Of a stretch of 33,083 nt of DNA, positions 1 to 8,050 are shown piece after piece. The DNA is from Lentisphaeria bacterium UBA1724 (GTDB taxonomy: Bacteria > Verrucomicrobiota > Lentisphaeria > Oligosphaerales > Oligosphaeraceae): the NCBI GenBank assembly GCA_002315885.1, contig DCIO01000010.1, positions 11,617 to 44,699 on the forward strand, written 5' to 3'. Both the position numbers and the translations under genes were made by a program. Positions within the stretch are counted from its first letter, which is position 1; every line of letters starts with the position of its first letter. The notes beneath the pieces are model-generated. The model searched no databases. It was not told the DNA's origin and was given only the letters and a program-made list of their open reading frames with translations.

Positions 1-33
1 GGTACACTCCTTTCGACGGCGGGGGTGCCGTCG
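1..33. repeat. CGACGGC hairpin repeat, copy 1 (3' of the Ca2+ ATPase)
   Basis: A 7-bp inverted repeat, CGACGGC (14-20) and GCCGTCG (27-33), lies about 10 nt past the stop codon of the minus-strand Ca2+ ATPase. The same hairpin follows two other minus-strand stops, at 27001-27020 and 29447-29466. The window opens with GGTACACTCC, which matches the flank of the hairpin at 29447 (GGTACACTC), so a further unit may lie just outside the left edge. It has no clear U-tract, so a role as intrinsic terminator is uncertain; it may be a REP-like dispersed palindrome. Confidence 0.7.
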
Positions 34-43
34 GTACACCCTA

Positions 44-2644
44 TTAGAGCGATTTTCTTACAATATCGATGGGGATGACGAGGAATGCCAGTGCCAGGCA
101 TTTGAGCCAGGTTTCAGGGGAGAGTGGTTCCACGGAGAGTGCCTCCCCGCCGAAAGTCACGAAGACGAATTGCATGGCGAAGATGATTCCCATGATAGCC
201 AGGAAGGGGAGGTTCCTGCCGATGCCTTCGAATGGGTTCAGGTGTTCCGTGCGTGCATTGAAGCCATTGAATGTGATAGCCATCATGAATGTGGCGAAGA
301 CTGTGGCGCCTCGGTAGGTGGTATCCAGAACGCCGTCCACGATGGGAATTCCGATGAAATTCTGGACGCAAGGCACGAAGAGGATTCCCAGACAGAGCAG
401 GGTGATGTATGCGGCGCCCAGGATGACCTGGGTGAGCATCTTTCGGGTGACGATGCTTTCGTTTCGGGGGACGGGGGGCTCGTTCATGTATTCCTGGAGG
501 GGCGGTTCACTGCCGTATGCGATGGCGGCCAGGGTATCCATGGCCAGATTCACCAGCAGCAGCTGGATGACCGTCATCACGATATTGACGCCGAAGAGCG
601 GCCCGATAGCGCAGGTGAAGACCGCCGCTACATTCACCGTCAGCTGGAAGATGAGGAACTTCCGGATGCTCTTGAACATGGTGCGACCATAGAGGATTGC
701 CTTTTCAATGGAGGAGAGGTTGTCGTCCAGGATGGTGATTTCACCGGCTTCCTTGGCGACTTCTGTGCCGCTGCCCATGGCGAAGCCCACGTCAGCCTTT
801 CGGAGTGCGGGTGCGTCATTTACGCCGTCCCCCGTCATACCCACCACCATCTCCCGTTCCTGGGCCAGGCGTACCAGGCGACTCTTGTCCAGCGGCAGGG
901 CCCGTGAGACCACCCGCAGATGGGGCAGGATTGCCTTGAGTTCCTCGTCGCTCTTTTCCGCCAATTCAAAGGAGGTCAGTGCGATATCCTCCGGGCTGGA
1001 GAGAAGCCCCGCTTCCTTTGCGATGGCGACGGCGGTTTCCTTTCGGTCTCCCGTGACCATCACCACCTGTATGCCCGCGCCATGGATGTCCTTCACGGCA
1101 TAACGGACTTCCTTTCGGACATTGTCACGGATGCAGAGGATGCACACCAGCGTCAAGGGGGCGTCTTCGGCGGTGCCTTCGGATTTCGCCACTGCCAGCA
1201 GCCGCATGGAACGTGCGGCCTGTTCGTCCAAATACGCCATCATGGGGTCGATGCTGTGGAGTGGTGCGGTGGTGCCGTCGTCTTGCAGGAACGCGTTGCA
1301 TCGTTCGAGGATGCGTTCGGGGGCGCCTTTCCAATAGGTGACTTGGTGGTCATCCTCTTTGACGAGGATGCTGGAGCACTTCTTGTTGGAGTCGAAGGGA
1401 CGGGATTCCAGGAGTGCGTCCTTGGAGATTTTTTCTGCGAGGCCGTGTTTCAGGAGGAATGCCATGAGTGCCCGGTCGGTGCCATTTCCGCCCAGCACAT
1501 TTCCGTTGCTGGCGATGGCGCTGTTGTTTGCGCCGATGCCGAGGACCAGTGCATTTTGCAGGTCGTCCGAAAGTGTGGTTGGGTCTTGGATACGTGTGCC
1601 GCTGCCCGTGGTCAATTCCACGACGGAGAGTTTTCCTTCCGTGATTGTGCCTGTTTTGTCGCTATAGAGAAGGCTGAGGCTTCCTGCGGTCTCCAGACCA
1701 TGGATTTTCCGCACCAGGACATTGTCCTTGACCATCTTGAGGCTTTGAATTGCCTGGAGGATGGAGCTGAGCATGGGTAGGCCCTCGGGAACGGCACAGA
1801 CGATAATTGTGACGGCCACGGTGACCGCATCCAGCACCAGTTTCAGCCAACCTGACCAATCCTGTGGGGCGTTTCCCGAGAGAATTGCATGCAATAGCAC
1901 GATGGCGATGATGATGGCAGCGCCGATATATCCGAAGAGGGTGATTTGGTTCGCCAGTCGTTTCAGTTTGACCTGGAGGGGCGTTGCCCGGGGCGCTTCC
2001 TGTGCGGCCAGTGCGGCCTGTCCGAAGATCGTGTTGTCTCCCACGGAAGAGACTTCCTCGTATGCCTCACCGCTGCAGATGACGGTGCCCCGGTAGATGG
2101 AATGTGGATTCAGCAGATCCTTTGCATGGAAGGCGTCGGTTTCCTGTGTGGCGCTCTTGGGGGCCTCTTCGGACTCGCCATTCAGGGCCGCCTGGTCGAC
2201 CTTCAGGGTACCCTCCCGCAGGACGCCATCCGCGGGAATTTTGTCTCCCGCCTGAAGGAATACGATATCTCCCACCACCACTTCATCCAGGGGGATTTCC
2301 TGGAGGATGCTTTCTCGCACGACCTTGGTCTTTTCCTTTGCATTGGCGGCGTGTTTCAACGCGGATGCCTTTCCTTCCTGCTTATGTTCGAAGATTGCCG
2401 CCACGCCATTGGCGATGATGATTGCCGCGAAGACTCCCGCGGGTTCGTACCACTCGGCTTTTCCGCAGAAGAAGAGCACCAGCTGGACCAAGAGCGCCAC
2501 CATGAGAATCATGATCATGGGGTCGCGGAAGCCATTGAGGACTTTGAACCACAGTGGCTTGGGTGGGATGTCCGTTAGAGAGTTCTTGCCGTATTTTGTG
2601 CGGTTAAGGAGGACTTCCTGTTGTGTGAGACCAGTGAATTTCAT
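44..2644 (-). CDS. Calcium-translocating P-type ATPase (type IIB, PMCA-like)
   Basis: This 866-residue P-type ATPase probably pumps Ca2+ out of the cytoplasm across the inner membrane. The order is a cation-ATPase N-terminal domain (about 1-70), the actuator domain with LNGES near 154-158, the PEGLP membrane motif at 286-290, the phosphorylation site DKTGTIT with Asp329, the nucleotide-binding domain with KGAPE, the hinge TGDGVNDAP, and a C-terminal membrane domain. The segment LLLVNLAMDTLAA matches the Asn...Asp ion-site helix of plasma-membrane Ca2+ ATPases, and no second-site Glu cluster of the SERCA type is obvious, so IIB is favoured. Length is normal for bacterial members. The ATG at 2644 gives the expected N-terminus (MKFTGLTQQEV). 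It is separated by a terminator from the upstream signalling operon, so it is probably transcribed alone. Mn2+ or another divalent ion remains possible as substrate. Confidence 0.93.
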   Translation of the reverse strand: MKFTGLTQQEVLLNRTKYGKNSLTDIPPKPLWFKVLNGFRDPMIMILMVALLVQLVLFFCGKAEWYEPAGVFAAIIIANGVAAIFEHKQEGKASALKHAANAKEKTKVVRESILQEIPLDEVVVGDIVFLQAGDKIPADGVLREGTLKVDQAALNGESEEAPKSATQETDAFHAKDLLNPHSIYRGTVICSGEAYEEVSSVGDNTIFGQAALAAQEAPRATPLQVKLKRLANQITLFGYIGAAIIIAIVLLHAILSGNAPQDWSGWLKLVLDAVTVAVTIIVCAVPEGLPMLSSILQAIQSLKMVKDNVLVRKIHGLETAGSLSLLYSDKTGTITEGKLSVVELTTGSGTRIQDPTTLSDDLQNALVLGIGANNSAIASNGNVLGGNGTDRALMAFLLKHGLAEKISKDALLESRPFDSNKKCSSILVKEDDHQVTYWKGAPERILERCNAFLQDDGTTAPLHSIDPMMAYLDEQAARSMRLLAVAKSEGTAEDAPLTLVCILCIRDNVRKEVRYAVKDIHGAGIQVVMVTGDRKETAVAIAKEAGLLSSPEDIALTSFELAEKSDEELKAILPHLRVVSRALPLDKSRLVRLAQEREMVVGMTGDGVNDAPALRKADVGFAMGSGTEVAKEAGEITILDDNLSSIEKAILYGRTMFKSIRKFLIFQLTVNVAAVFTCAIGPLFGVNIVMTVIQLLLVNLAMDTLAAIAYGSEPPLQEYMNEPPVPRNESIVTRKMLTQVILGAAYITLLCLGILFVPCVQNFIGIPIVDGVLDTTYRGATVFATFMMAITFNGFNARTEHLNPFEGIGRNLPFLAIMGIIFAMQFVFVTFGGEALSVEPLSPETWLKCLALAFLVIPIDIVRKSL

Positions 2645-2685
2645 AACGTGTGGTGTCTAAAAAGAGGTGTCAGGGCAATCTGCTG

Positions 2686-2720
2686 CGCAAAAAAAGAAAG
2701 CCAAAGCGTTTTGCTTTGGC
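2686..2720 (-). terminator. Intrinsic terminator of the signalling operon
   Basis: On the minus strand, a perfect 8-bp stem GCCAAAGC/GCTTTGGC (2713-2720 with 2700-2707) and a 5-nt loop are followed by a T-rich run (2686-2699). It lies about 45 nt beyond the stop of the hybrid histidine kinase gene and before the Ca2+ ATPase gene, so it should separate the two transcription units. Confidence 0.88.
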
Positions 2721-2764
2721 CTTCTTACGGAGCTTTCTTTCGGGGAAATGAGTCTAAGATGGAC

Positions 2765-4174
2765 TTACTTGCCGATTTTTGCGAAGAGTTCTTTGAGTTT
2801 TGCGGAGGTGATGGGTTTCGTCAGAATGTCGTCGAAGACTGACGTATCGAAGGATGCCCCCACATCCACGTCTGCGGTGACTGCCACAATGGGGATGTTC
2901 GGGTTGATTTTCTTCACTTCCTTTGCGAACTCCAGGCCGTTCATGCCAGGCATCCACATATCGCTGAGAATGATGTCTGCCGTGTTGGAATTCAGGTACT
3001 GTAATGCTTCTTTTGCGTTCCCGAAATCTGGCATGTCGGAAATGCCGAGGGATTTCAGGTACATGCCGAGAATCTTTCGGTTCATGGCGATGTCATCCAC
3101 AATAAGGACCTTCTTGATGGTCTGGATTTTGGCTGCTGCAGTTGCGGTGTCAACGGGCTTTTCCAGAGGTTCGTGGATTGGCAGATGGGGCAGGGTGATG
3201 GTGAATTTTGAGCCCTGTCCCAGGGTGGATTCGCAGGTGATGGAGCCTCCGGAGGCATCCACCAGGCGTTTGACGATGGCTAGACCGAGGCCCGTGCCCA
3301 GGAAGACTTTCCCTTGCCGGGATTCAATATCCTGGGAGAAGGGATCGAAGATACGCTTCAGTCCTGCGGGAGAGATACCGATACCGGTATCCTGCACCAC
3401 GATGATGACGTCCAGGAAGCCCTCTTCTGGGCAACGGACGGTGTTGCACTTGACCGCCACGGAACCCGTGAGGGTGTATTTGATGGCATTGCCGATGATA
3501 TTCAGCAGAATCTGGCGCACGCGGGGTTCCAGAACCGTCAGACATGGGATGTCCTTTTCGATGTCAAAGGAGAGAGTCAATCCCTTTTGGACGGCCTTCA
3601 GCTGGAAGACGGTCTGCATCTCCGTGAAGAGCTTGGAGAACTCCGTGGCTCCCTGCTGGAGATTCATGGTATCCGTGTTTCCGGAATCCAGTTTGGAGAG
3701 ATCCAGGATGTCGTTGATCAGCGCCAGCAGCGCATTTGCGACAGTGTTTAGGGATTTGGCGTACTCACGCTGTTTTTCCGGGGGAACATCGGGTTGGTCC
3801 AGGAAATCCGCGAAGCCGATGATGGCATTCAGCGGGGTACGGATTTCGTGAGACATGGTCGCCAGGAAGCGGGATTTTGCAGTGGCGGCTTCCTTGGCTT
3901 CCACGACACTCTCTTCCAATTCGTGGATTTTCTGTTCGTCTCCCTTTGCGCCCTGCTTGGCATTTTCCAGTTCTTTGGCGACTTGCGTTGCGCGCTGTTT
4001 GAAACGCCGCGCCCGTGCCAGGGCGGCGATGGCAATCAGCAACAGGAAGATGGCGAAGATGCCCAATGCCTGGGAGGCATGGCTACAGGAATTGTTCTCC
4101 GTTGCCGTCTGAGCTGCCGCAAGCGATGTGGCTAGGAGCATTGTAAGAGTCAGGATGTATCTGAAAAACTTCAT
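2765..4174 (-). CDS. Hybrid sensor histidine kinase with C-terminal receiver
   Basis: This 469-residue protein is a membrane-anchored hybrid histidine kinase. From the ATG at 4174 it has a signal-like hydrophobic segment (about 5-21), a short periplasmic stretch, a transmembrane helix (about 38-53), a coiled coil (about 58-100), a HisKA domain with the phospho-acceptor His109 in SHEIRTPLN, a HATPase domain (NAIKY N-box, DTGIGIS, GTGLGLAI), and a receiver domain with VDD and phospho-acceptor Asp in SDMWMPG. There is almost no extracytoplasmic sensor, so the signal probably comes from a partner protein or the membrane. A GTG/ATG-extended frame runs to 4270, but the N-terminus starting MKFFRYILTLT fits a signal sequence better. 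It is the last gene of the seven-gene operon and is the likely phosphate source for the two Hpt proteins encoded upstream. Confidence 0.92.
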   Translation of the reverse strand: MKFFRYILTLTMLLATSLAAAQTATENNSCSHASQALGIFAIFLLLIAIAALARARRFKQRATQVAKELENAKQGAKGDEQKIHELEESVVEAKEAATAKSRFLATMSHEIRTPLNAIIGFADFLDQPDVPPEKQREYAKSLNTVANALLALINDILDLSKLDSGNTDTMNLQQGATEFSKLFTEMQTVFQLKAVQKGLTLSFDIEKDIPCLTVLEPRVRQILLNIIGNAIKYTLTGSVAVKCNTVRCPEEGFLDVIIVVQDTGIGISPAGLKRIFDPFSQDIESRQGKVFLGTGLGLAIVKRLVDASGGSITCESTLGQGSKFTITLPHLPIHEPLEKPVDTATAAAKIQTIKKVLIVDDIAMNRKILGMYLKSLGISDMPDFGNAKEALQYLNSNTADIILSDMWMPGMNGLEFAKEVKKINPNIPIVAVTADVDVGASFDTSVFDDILTKPITSAKLKELFAKIGK

Positions 4175-4233
4175 TTTTCTATGCATCGATTCGTGGACGG
4201 ATGGTAATTGGTCGTACCCAGGTAGTGTATCTA

Positions 4234-4908
4234 TCAGAGAGCACCGGTATTTTCGAAATCCAGTTGGCAATTGTTGATGACCTGGTAGATGCGTTCGGTG
4301 GCGCTGATGATGACATCCGCGTAGTTCTTGGCCTCCTCTCCCGTGATTTCGCCATTTTTCAGGAGCGTGGCGAATTCCATGACGCTGGAAAGAGGAACGC
4401 GGATATCGGTTGAAATGGTCTGAATGAATGCCCGTTGTTTGCGCTCCGCCTCGATGCGGTGCTGCATTTGTGCCGCAAAGACGGTATTGGCCTTTTTCTC
4501 GGTGAGGAATAGGGTGAAGAATGCAGTGAGGGCGGCCTCTGTGACGGGTTTCAGAGTCATGCTGCTCATGCCCGAGGAAATCGCGGTGTCGTAGAGTGTC
4601 GGATCCGTGTCCGCGGAGATACCGATGATGGGGAGGGACCGCGCATCGGGATGGTCTGAGGTGCGGAAATGCATGGCCGTCTCAAAGCCCTTCATTTTGG
4701 GCATGAAGATGTCGGAGAGGAAAAGCGAATAGTACCCCGCTGGGGCATTCAGGAGTTTCTGCAAGGCATCATCCCCGTCGATGGCAGTTTCGCAGGATAC
4801 CCCGATGGCTTCTGCTATCGCCTTCAGCGTTTCCAACTGTAGGGCGTTGTCGTCTGCAATCAGAATGCGGTAATTGTCGAATCGCTGTTCCATTTCGCAA
4901 GTCAGCAC
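4234..4908 (-). CDS. Receiver protein with degenerate, His-less DHp domain
   Basis: The 224-residue product has a full receiver domain (about 13-135): ADD at 18-20, phospho-acceptor Asp66 in LSDIFMP, Ser98 and Lys120 in LKP. It is followed by a coiled coil and a HisKA-like segment (about 145-217). There the motif reads STDIRVPLSS, where the neighbouring kinase has SHEIRTPLNA, so Thr167 replaces the phospho-acceptor His. No HATPase domain follows; the protein ends naturally with a stop. It therefore looks like a phospho-receiver with a dimerisation or docking module that cannot be a kinase. The start is GTG at 4908 or ATG at 4893; no good ribosome-binding site separates them. It lies between the second hpt gene and the hybrid kinase gene. 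Interaction with that kinase's DHp domain is an inference. Confidence 0.85.
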   Translation of the reverse strand: MLTCEMEQRFDNYRILIADDNALQLETLKAIAEAIGVSCETAIDGDDALQKLLNAPAGYYSLFLSDIFMPKMKGFETAMHFRTSDHPDARSLPIIGISADTDPTLYDTAISSGMSSMTLKPVTEAALTAFFTLFLTEKKANTVFAAQMQHRIEAERKQRAFIQTISTDIRVPLSSVMEFATLLKNGEITGEEAKNYADVIISATERIYQVINNCQLDFENTGAL

Positions 4909-4929
4909 GTAGTGCGGAGGTGATTATGG

Positions 4930-5283
4930 CTATGGCGCGATAATCTGGATGAAAGAGGCATGCTGGGCTTCCAGGTTCGGCAGCAACTGCAGAGTGCCCT
5001 CGGTGGACCCCGCCCGGGTGATTTCCACGATTTCGCAGCATTTTTCGTAGAGTGGAGTGAGTCCCAGGGTGGCATAGACGCCCTTCAGTTCATGGGATGC
5101 CTCGAAGGCCGCTTTGGCGTCATTGGCTTCCAGGGCAGTCCGGAGTTTTACCAGACACTCCGACTGGGGGAGCTTCCGAAGCATCTTTTCGTAGAATGCC
5201 TCTCGTCCCATGAAGGTCTTGTCAAGAGCGTCGGCAACTTGGCATCCCTGGGCGGCTAGAGTATTGAGCAAAGGACTATCCAT
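4930..5283 (-). CDS. Hpt domain phosphotransfer protein (second of two)
   Basis: This is a 117-residue single-domain histidine phosphotransfer protein. The Hpt signature HELKG places the phospho-acceptor at His64, in a helical protein whose length suits a stand-alone Hpt. Hpt proteins carry phosphate between receiver Asp residues in multistep relays. The open frame extends to 5493, but that part is basic and low in complexity, overlaps the STAS gene on the same strand and has no family character; the ATG at 5283 begins a normal Hpt N-terminus (MDSPLLNTL). There is no evident Shine-Dalgarno sequence. It lies between the STAS gene and the receiver/pseudo-DHp gene, 21 nt before the latter. It probably shuttles phosphate between the hybrid kinase's receiver and another receiver in the operon. 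Confidence 0.88.
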   Translation of the reverse strand: MDSPLLNTLAAQGCQVADALDKTFMGREAFYEKMLRKLPQSECLVKLRTALEANDAKAAFEASHELKGVYATLGLTPLYEKCCEIVEITRAGSTEGTLQLLPNLEAQHASFIQIIAP

Positions 5284-5314
5284 GATTAGGGGGGAATTGG
5301 GAGGAAAATGAATG

Positions 5315-5647
5315 CTAGTTGAACGCGGCGACGGCCGCCTCCACTGTGTCGTAGATTTCGAAGACCCGGAAGACCTTCGTGATGTCGAAGACGATTTTCG
5401 GGTGTGGTTGCAGGCATGCCAGTCTGGTGGTCCCCCCCAGGGATTTTGTCTTCTGGAGAATCTGCACCAGTGCGCCCAGTCCCGATGAGTCAATGTGGCT
5501 CATCTTGGAGAGGTCAAAAAGCACATTGGGTTTCTTTTCCAGTTTCGGGAAAATCTCCTCCTTGAAATCCTCGGAATAGGCGGCTACAAGACGTCCATCC
5601 ACAGAAATCATCAAGAATTTCTCGTTTTCATCAATCTTCGTTTCCAT
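5315..5647 (-). CDS. STAS-domain anti-anti-sigma factor-like protein
   Basis: The 110-residue protein is a complete STAS domain of the SpoIIAA/RsbV/HsbA type. The hallmark loop HIDSSGLGALV carries the phosphorylatable serines (Ser54/Ser55). In partner switching, a HATPase serine kinase phosphorylates this Ser and a PP2C phosphatase removes the phosphate; only the unphosphorylated form binds its partner. Both opposing activities appear in one protein encoded upstream in the same operon (8051-9724), which makes that protein the obvious cognate regulator. The ATG at 5647 gives a standard N-terminus (METKIDENEK). It is separated by 58 nt from the Wzz-like gene and by 31 nt from the hpt start. The downstream target (an anti-sigma factor, a cyclase or the neighbouring membrane protein) cannot be told from sequence. 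Confidence 0.93.
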   Translation of the reverse strand: METKIDENEKFLMISVDGRLVAAYSEDFKEEIFPKLEKKPNVLFDLSKMSHIDSSGLGALVQILQKTKSLGGTTRLACLQPHPKIVFDITKVFRVFEIYDTVEAAVAAFN

Positions 5648-5705
5648 CGTATTAATCCGTTTTCTGCTAGCGGTCAGTAGTGGATAGGGGTGGCTGTTTC
5701 AAAAG

Positions 5706-7673
5706 TCACTTGTCAATCGTAAGCACGCCCATGACGGGCTTCCTACGGAAGGTCCCAATTCCTTCTGGAGGTATCTCCGAATTTTCCTCCCGGAAGTAAT
5801 TGCGGAGATAGCTGCGGGGAGTCTTGTTGCAACCAAGGAGCAGCATGGTCGCATCGCAAAGTTGCGTCATCTGGGCGGCAAAGACACCTTTGCCCGTGAA
5901 TTCCTCTTTCTTGATGAGCATGACGATGTCGAAATCGCTGGAGAGCATCTTCAAGTCGGCTTCCAGGAGGAGTAGTTCACTGGAGGAGAGGCAGTCCATA
6001 TCCGCCAGTGGCATCCATCCGCGGTCGCCCTTGTAGCTGACTGCCGCGAAGATATTGGCGTCTTCAGGAGGCTCGAAGGTCTTTGCGTTCACGAATTCGA
6101 TGATTAGCAACTTTTGTCCGCAGAGTGCGCATTGCAGGACGAATTCCTTCTTGACATCGGCGTCCCGTCTAGCTCCCGGCATTGCTCCGATGAAGACCGT
6201 CTTTCTGCGTCCCATGGCGGTCTTGAAGCGGAAGTAGAGTCGTTCGCCCTTGTCGTTTGCGCCGCCCACTCGACCGATGACGGCCAGTCCAGGCTGGAAG
6301 GTGAGTTCTTTTAGGGAGAGGATGTTTCCGTTGTCTGCCTCGATGCGTATCATGATGGAACTGATGATGCCTGTCACAAGTGCGGAGAGGATCAAGCAAA
6401 GGATAGCCTTCTGCAGATTGATGAGTCCGGCTTTGGTCCTGGATCCCACCGCTTCGTTGGCCTCCAATTCATTGGGTGCGGCATTGGAGAGATAGGCGAT
6501 ACTGGACTTGAGTTCCGCGCAATTCGCCTGGACTTGCTGCAGCTCCTTTCTCTGGGCAAGGATGTCGTTGTATTTTGGCAGGAGGTCGTGGAGGCTCGCA
6601 GAATATTCGTCCGTGGCTTCCAGGGTGATTTTCGCCTCCTCCTTCTTTTCTTCCAGGGCTTTTAGGGTCTCCTGGGCCGTCTTGATCTGCTGGAATTGAC
6701 TCCCTAGCTTCTTCAGGCCATTCAGGTCGAGCTTCGTGGTGCGCTCTGTCTCATCTCGGAAGTCCTTGAAGGATGCCTGGACATTCGCCAACTGTGTTTT
6801 GAGGGCGTCGGCCTCGGGAGAATCCCCTTTGCCTTCCTTGACCAGTTCATTGATGTTCTTGGTCAAGTCATCCACCTGTTGCTGGAAATCGAAGATGATG
6901 GCGGCTTGTTCCATGAGTTGGGTGGGAAGCCCACCCAGTTGATTTTCCATCTTCTGGACATTCTGGGACTGCTTTGTCACCTGGAGGCAAATCGCGCGGT
7001 AGGCGATTTCCTTCTCGGAACGCAACTGGGAGATGTGTTCGATTTCGTCCTGCAGGGATGAGACATTATGGGCTTTGTTGAGGAGGAGCTCAGCGGTATC
7101 CAGTGCCTTGAATTTTTCCACGAGTTCTCTTTCTCTGGCTTCGGTGCTTTCTTCCCACTGCAGGAGGTCACGCTGACGGGTGGCGGAATAGAGGGCGATT
7201 GCCGCATCCGTGTATGCCCTTGCGCGCTTTGCCGCCTGGTCATTGCTTTTGCCCAGGGCCGAAACGATGAAACGAGATGCCTGGCTGGAGTCCTTCTCGA
7301 AATTGACATATTTTTCGGAAAGTCCCAACTCCTCCTTGATTTCCTGGGGGATGGTCGGCAGGACAAAGCGGGGGGAGAGCAACTGCAGAAGTTGGTTGCC
7401 TTCCATCGGCGAGACCTGGGGGGCTTGCTTGGGGTAGAAATCCAGGTTTGTCTGGACAAGACAGCGTGCGGAGGAGACCAGTGAGACCCATAGCATGGTC
7501 CCCTGGCTGGCCACGAGAAGCACGGCAAAAATCACAACGCAGGTCTTCAGTTTCCGTTTGGCGACGAGTTTATAGAGTCGCCTGACGTCATAGCAACCAT
7601 TGTTGGAAGAGAGTTCCTCGTTGTCAATGACAAGTTTATTTAAGCTAGCATGTGATTTGTTGGTCAACCTCAT
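5706..7673 (-). CDS. Wzz/Wzc-like polysaccharide co-polymerase with degenerate BY-kinase domain
   Basis: This 655-residue protein resembles a bacterial tyrosine kinase/chain-length determinant. A cytoplasmic N-terminus is followed by TM1 (about 43-63), a long periplasmic region rich in coiled coil (about 170-400), TM2 (about 420-442) and a cytoplasmic C-terminal domain. The C-terminal domain follows the BY-kinase fold order (hydrophobic strand, PG loop, a later DIVMLI strand and CDATMLLLGCNKTPRSYLR), but its P-loop reads GAMPGARRDADV at 496-507 where active kinases have PGEGKST, so the Walker lysine is replaced. The C-terminus has no tyrosine cluster. It is probably a polysaccharide co-polymerase controlling export or chain length, with a non-catalytic cytoplasmic domain. 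Its place inside a phosphorelay/partner-switching operon suggests it is either the controlled output or the sensor; which one is unknown. Confidence 0.75.
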   Translation of the reverse strand: MRLTNKSHASLNKLVIDNEELSSNNGCYDVRRLYKLVAKRKLKTCVVIFAVLLVASQGTMLWVSLVSSARCLVQTNLDFYPKQAPQVSPMEGNQLLQLLSPRFVLPTIPQEIKEELGLSEKYVNFEKDSSQASRFIVSALGKSNDQAAKRARAYTDAAIALYSATRQRDLLQWEESTEARERELVEKFKALDTAELLLNKAHNVSSLQDEIEHISQLRSEKEIAYRAICLQVTKQSQNVQKMENQLGGLPTQLMEQAAIIFDFQQQVDDLTKNINELVKEGKGDSPEADALKTQLANVQASFKDFRDETERTTKLDLNGLKKLGSQFQQIKTAQETLKALEEKKEEAKITLEATDEYSASLHDLLPKYNDILAQRKELQQVQANCAELKSSIAYLSNAAPNELEANEAVGSRTKAGLINLQKAILCLILSALVTGIISSIMIRIEADNGNILSLKELTFQPGLAVIGRVGGANDKGERLYFRFKTAMGRRKTVFIGAMPGARRDADVKKEFVLQCALCGQKLLIIEFVNAKTFEPPEDANIFAAVSYKGDRGWMPLADMDCLSSSELLLLEADLKMLSSDFDIVMLIKKEEFTGKGVFAAQMTQLCDATMLLLGCNKTPRSYLRNYFREENSEIPPEGIGTFRRKPVMGVLTIDK

Positions 7674-7723
7674 GATAGAGAACTAAGTAAGTCGTTTGTG
7701 TCGTGTGTGTTCGATGTTCGTTA

Positions 7724-8038
7724 CTAGAGTGCCAGAACAAGCTGTTCGATGGCGGGCAGGGCATTTGCGCATTCATCCCGTTTCCCGTCTTTCAGGTTTC
7801 CTCTCCAGGCCTGGACGATATCGAAGAGTTCCTGGTCCCCCACCATCAGGGCATTCCCTTTCAGGGTATGGGCGGTCTTGTCCACCACATCAAAGGGGTC
7901 GTTGGCATTAAATTTGGTCTTGAGTTCCTCCAAGAGACCAGATGCAGTGCCTTTGTATTCCTCGTAGATTTCCTGAAGGATTTCAGGATCCTCGTCAGGC
8001 ATCTGTTCTTTTAGCCAATTTTCTACAGATTCTTTCAT
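7724..8038 (-). CDS. Hpt domain phosphotransfer protein (first of two)
   Basis: This is a 104-residue stand-alone Hpt protein. The motif HTLKGNA places the phospho-acceptor at His57, followed by the usual second helix pair. It is encoded 12 nt downstream of the REC-PP2C-HATPase gene, the same pairing as HptB with HsbR in Pseudomonas aeruginosa, where the Hpt protein phosphorylates the receiver and so switches the phosphatase on. The ATG at 8038 (MKESVENWLKEQ) is chosen because it follows closely on the preceding stop. The two Hpt proteins of this operon are not obviously close paralogues, so they may serve different receivers. Confidence 0.88.
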   Translation of the reverse strand: MKESVENWLKEQMPDEDPEILQEIYEEYKGTASGLLEELKTKFNANDPFDVVDKTAHTLKGNALMVGDQELFDIVQAWRGNLKDGKRDECANALPAIEQLVLAL

Positions 8039-8050
8039 AGGTGTATGCTG

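Noticed and set aside
5284..5493. N-terminal extension of the second Hpt protein by 70 residues
   Set aside because: The extension is basic and low in complexity, overlaps the STAS gene on the same strand in another frame and adds nothing to the Hpt fold.
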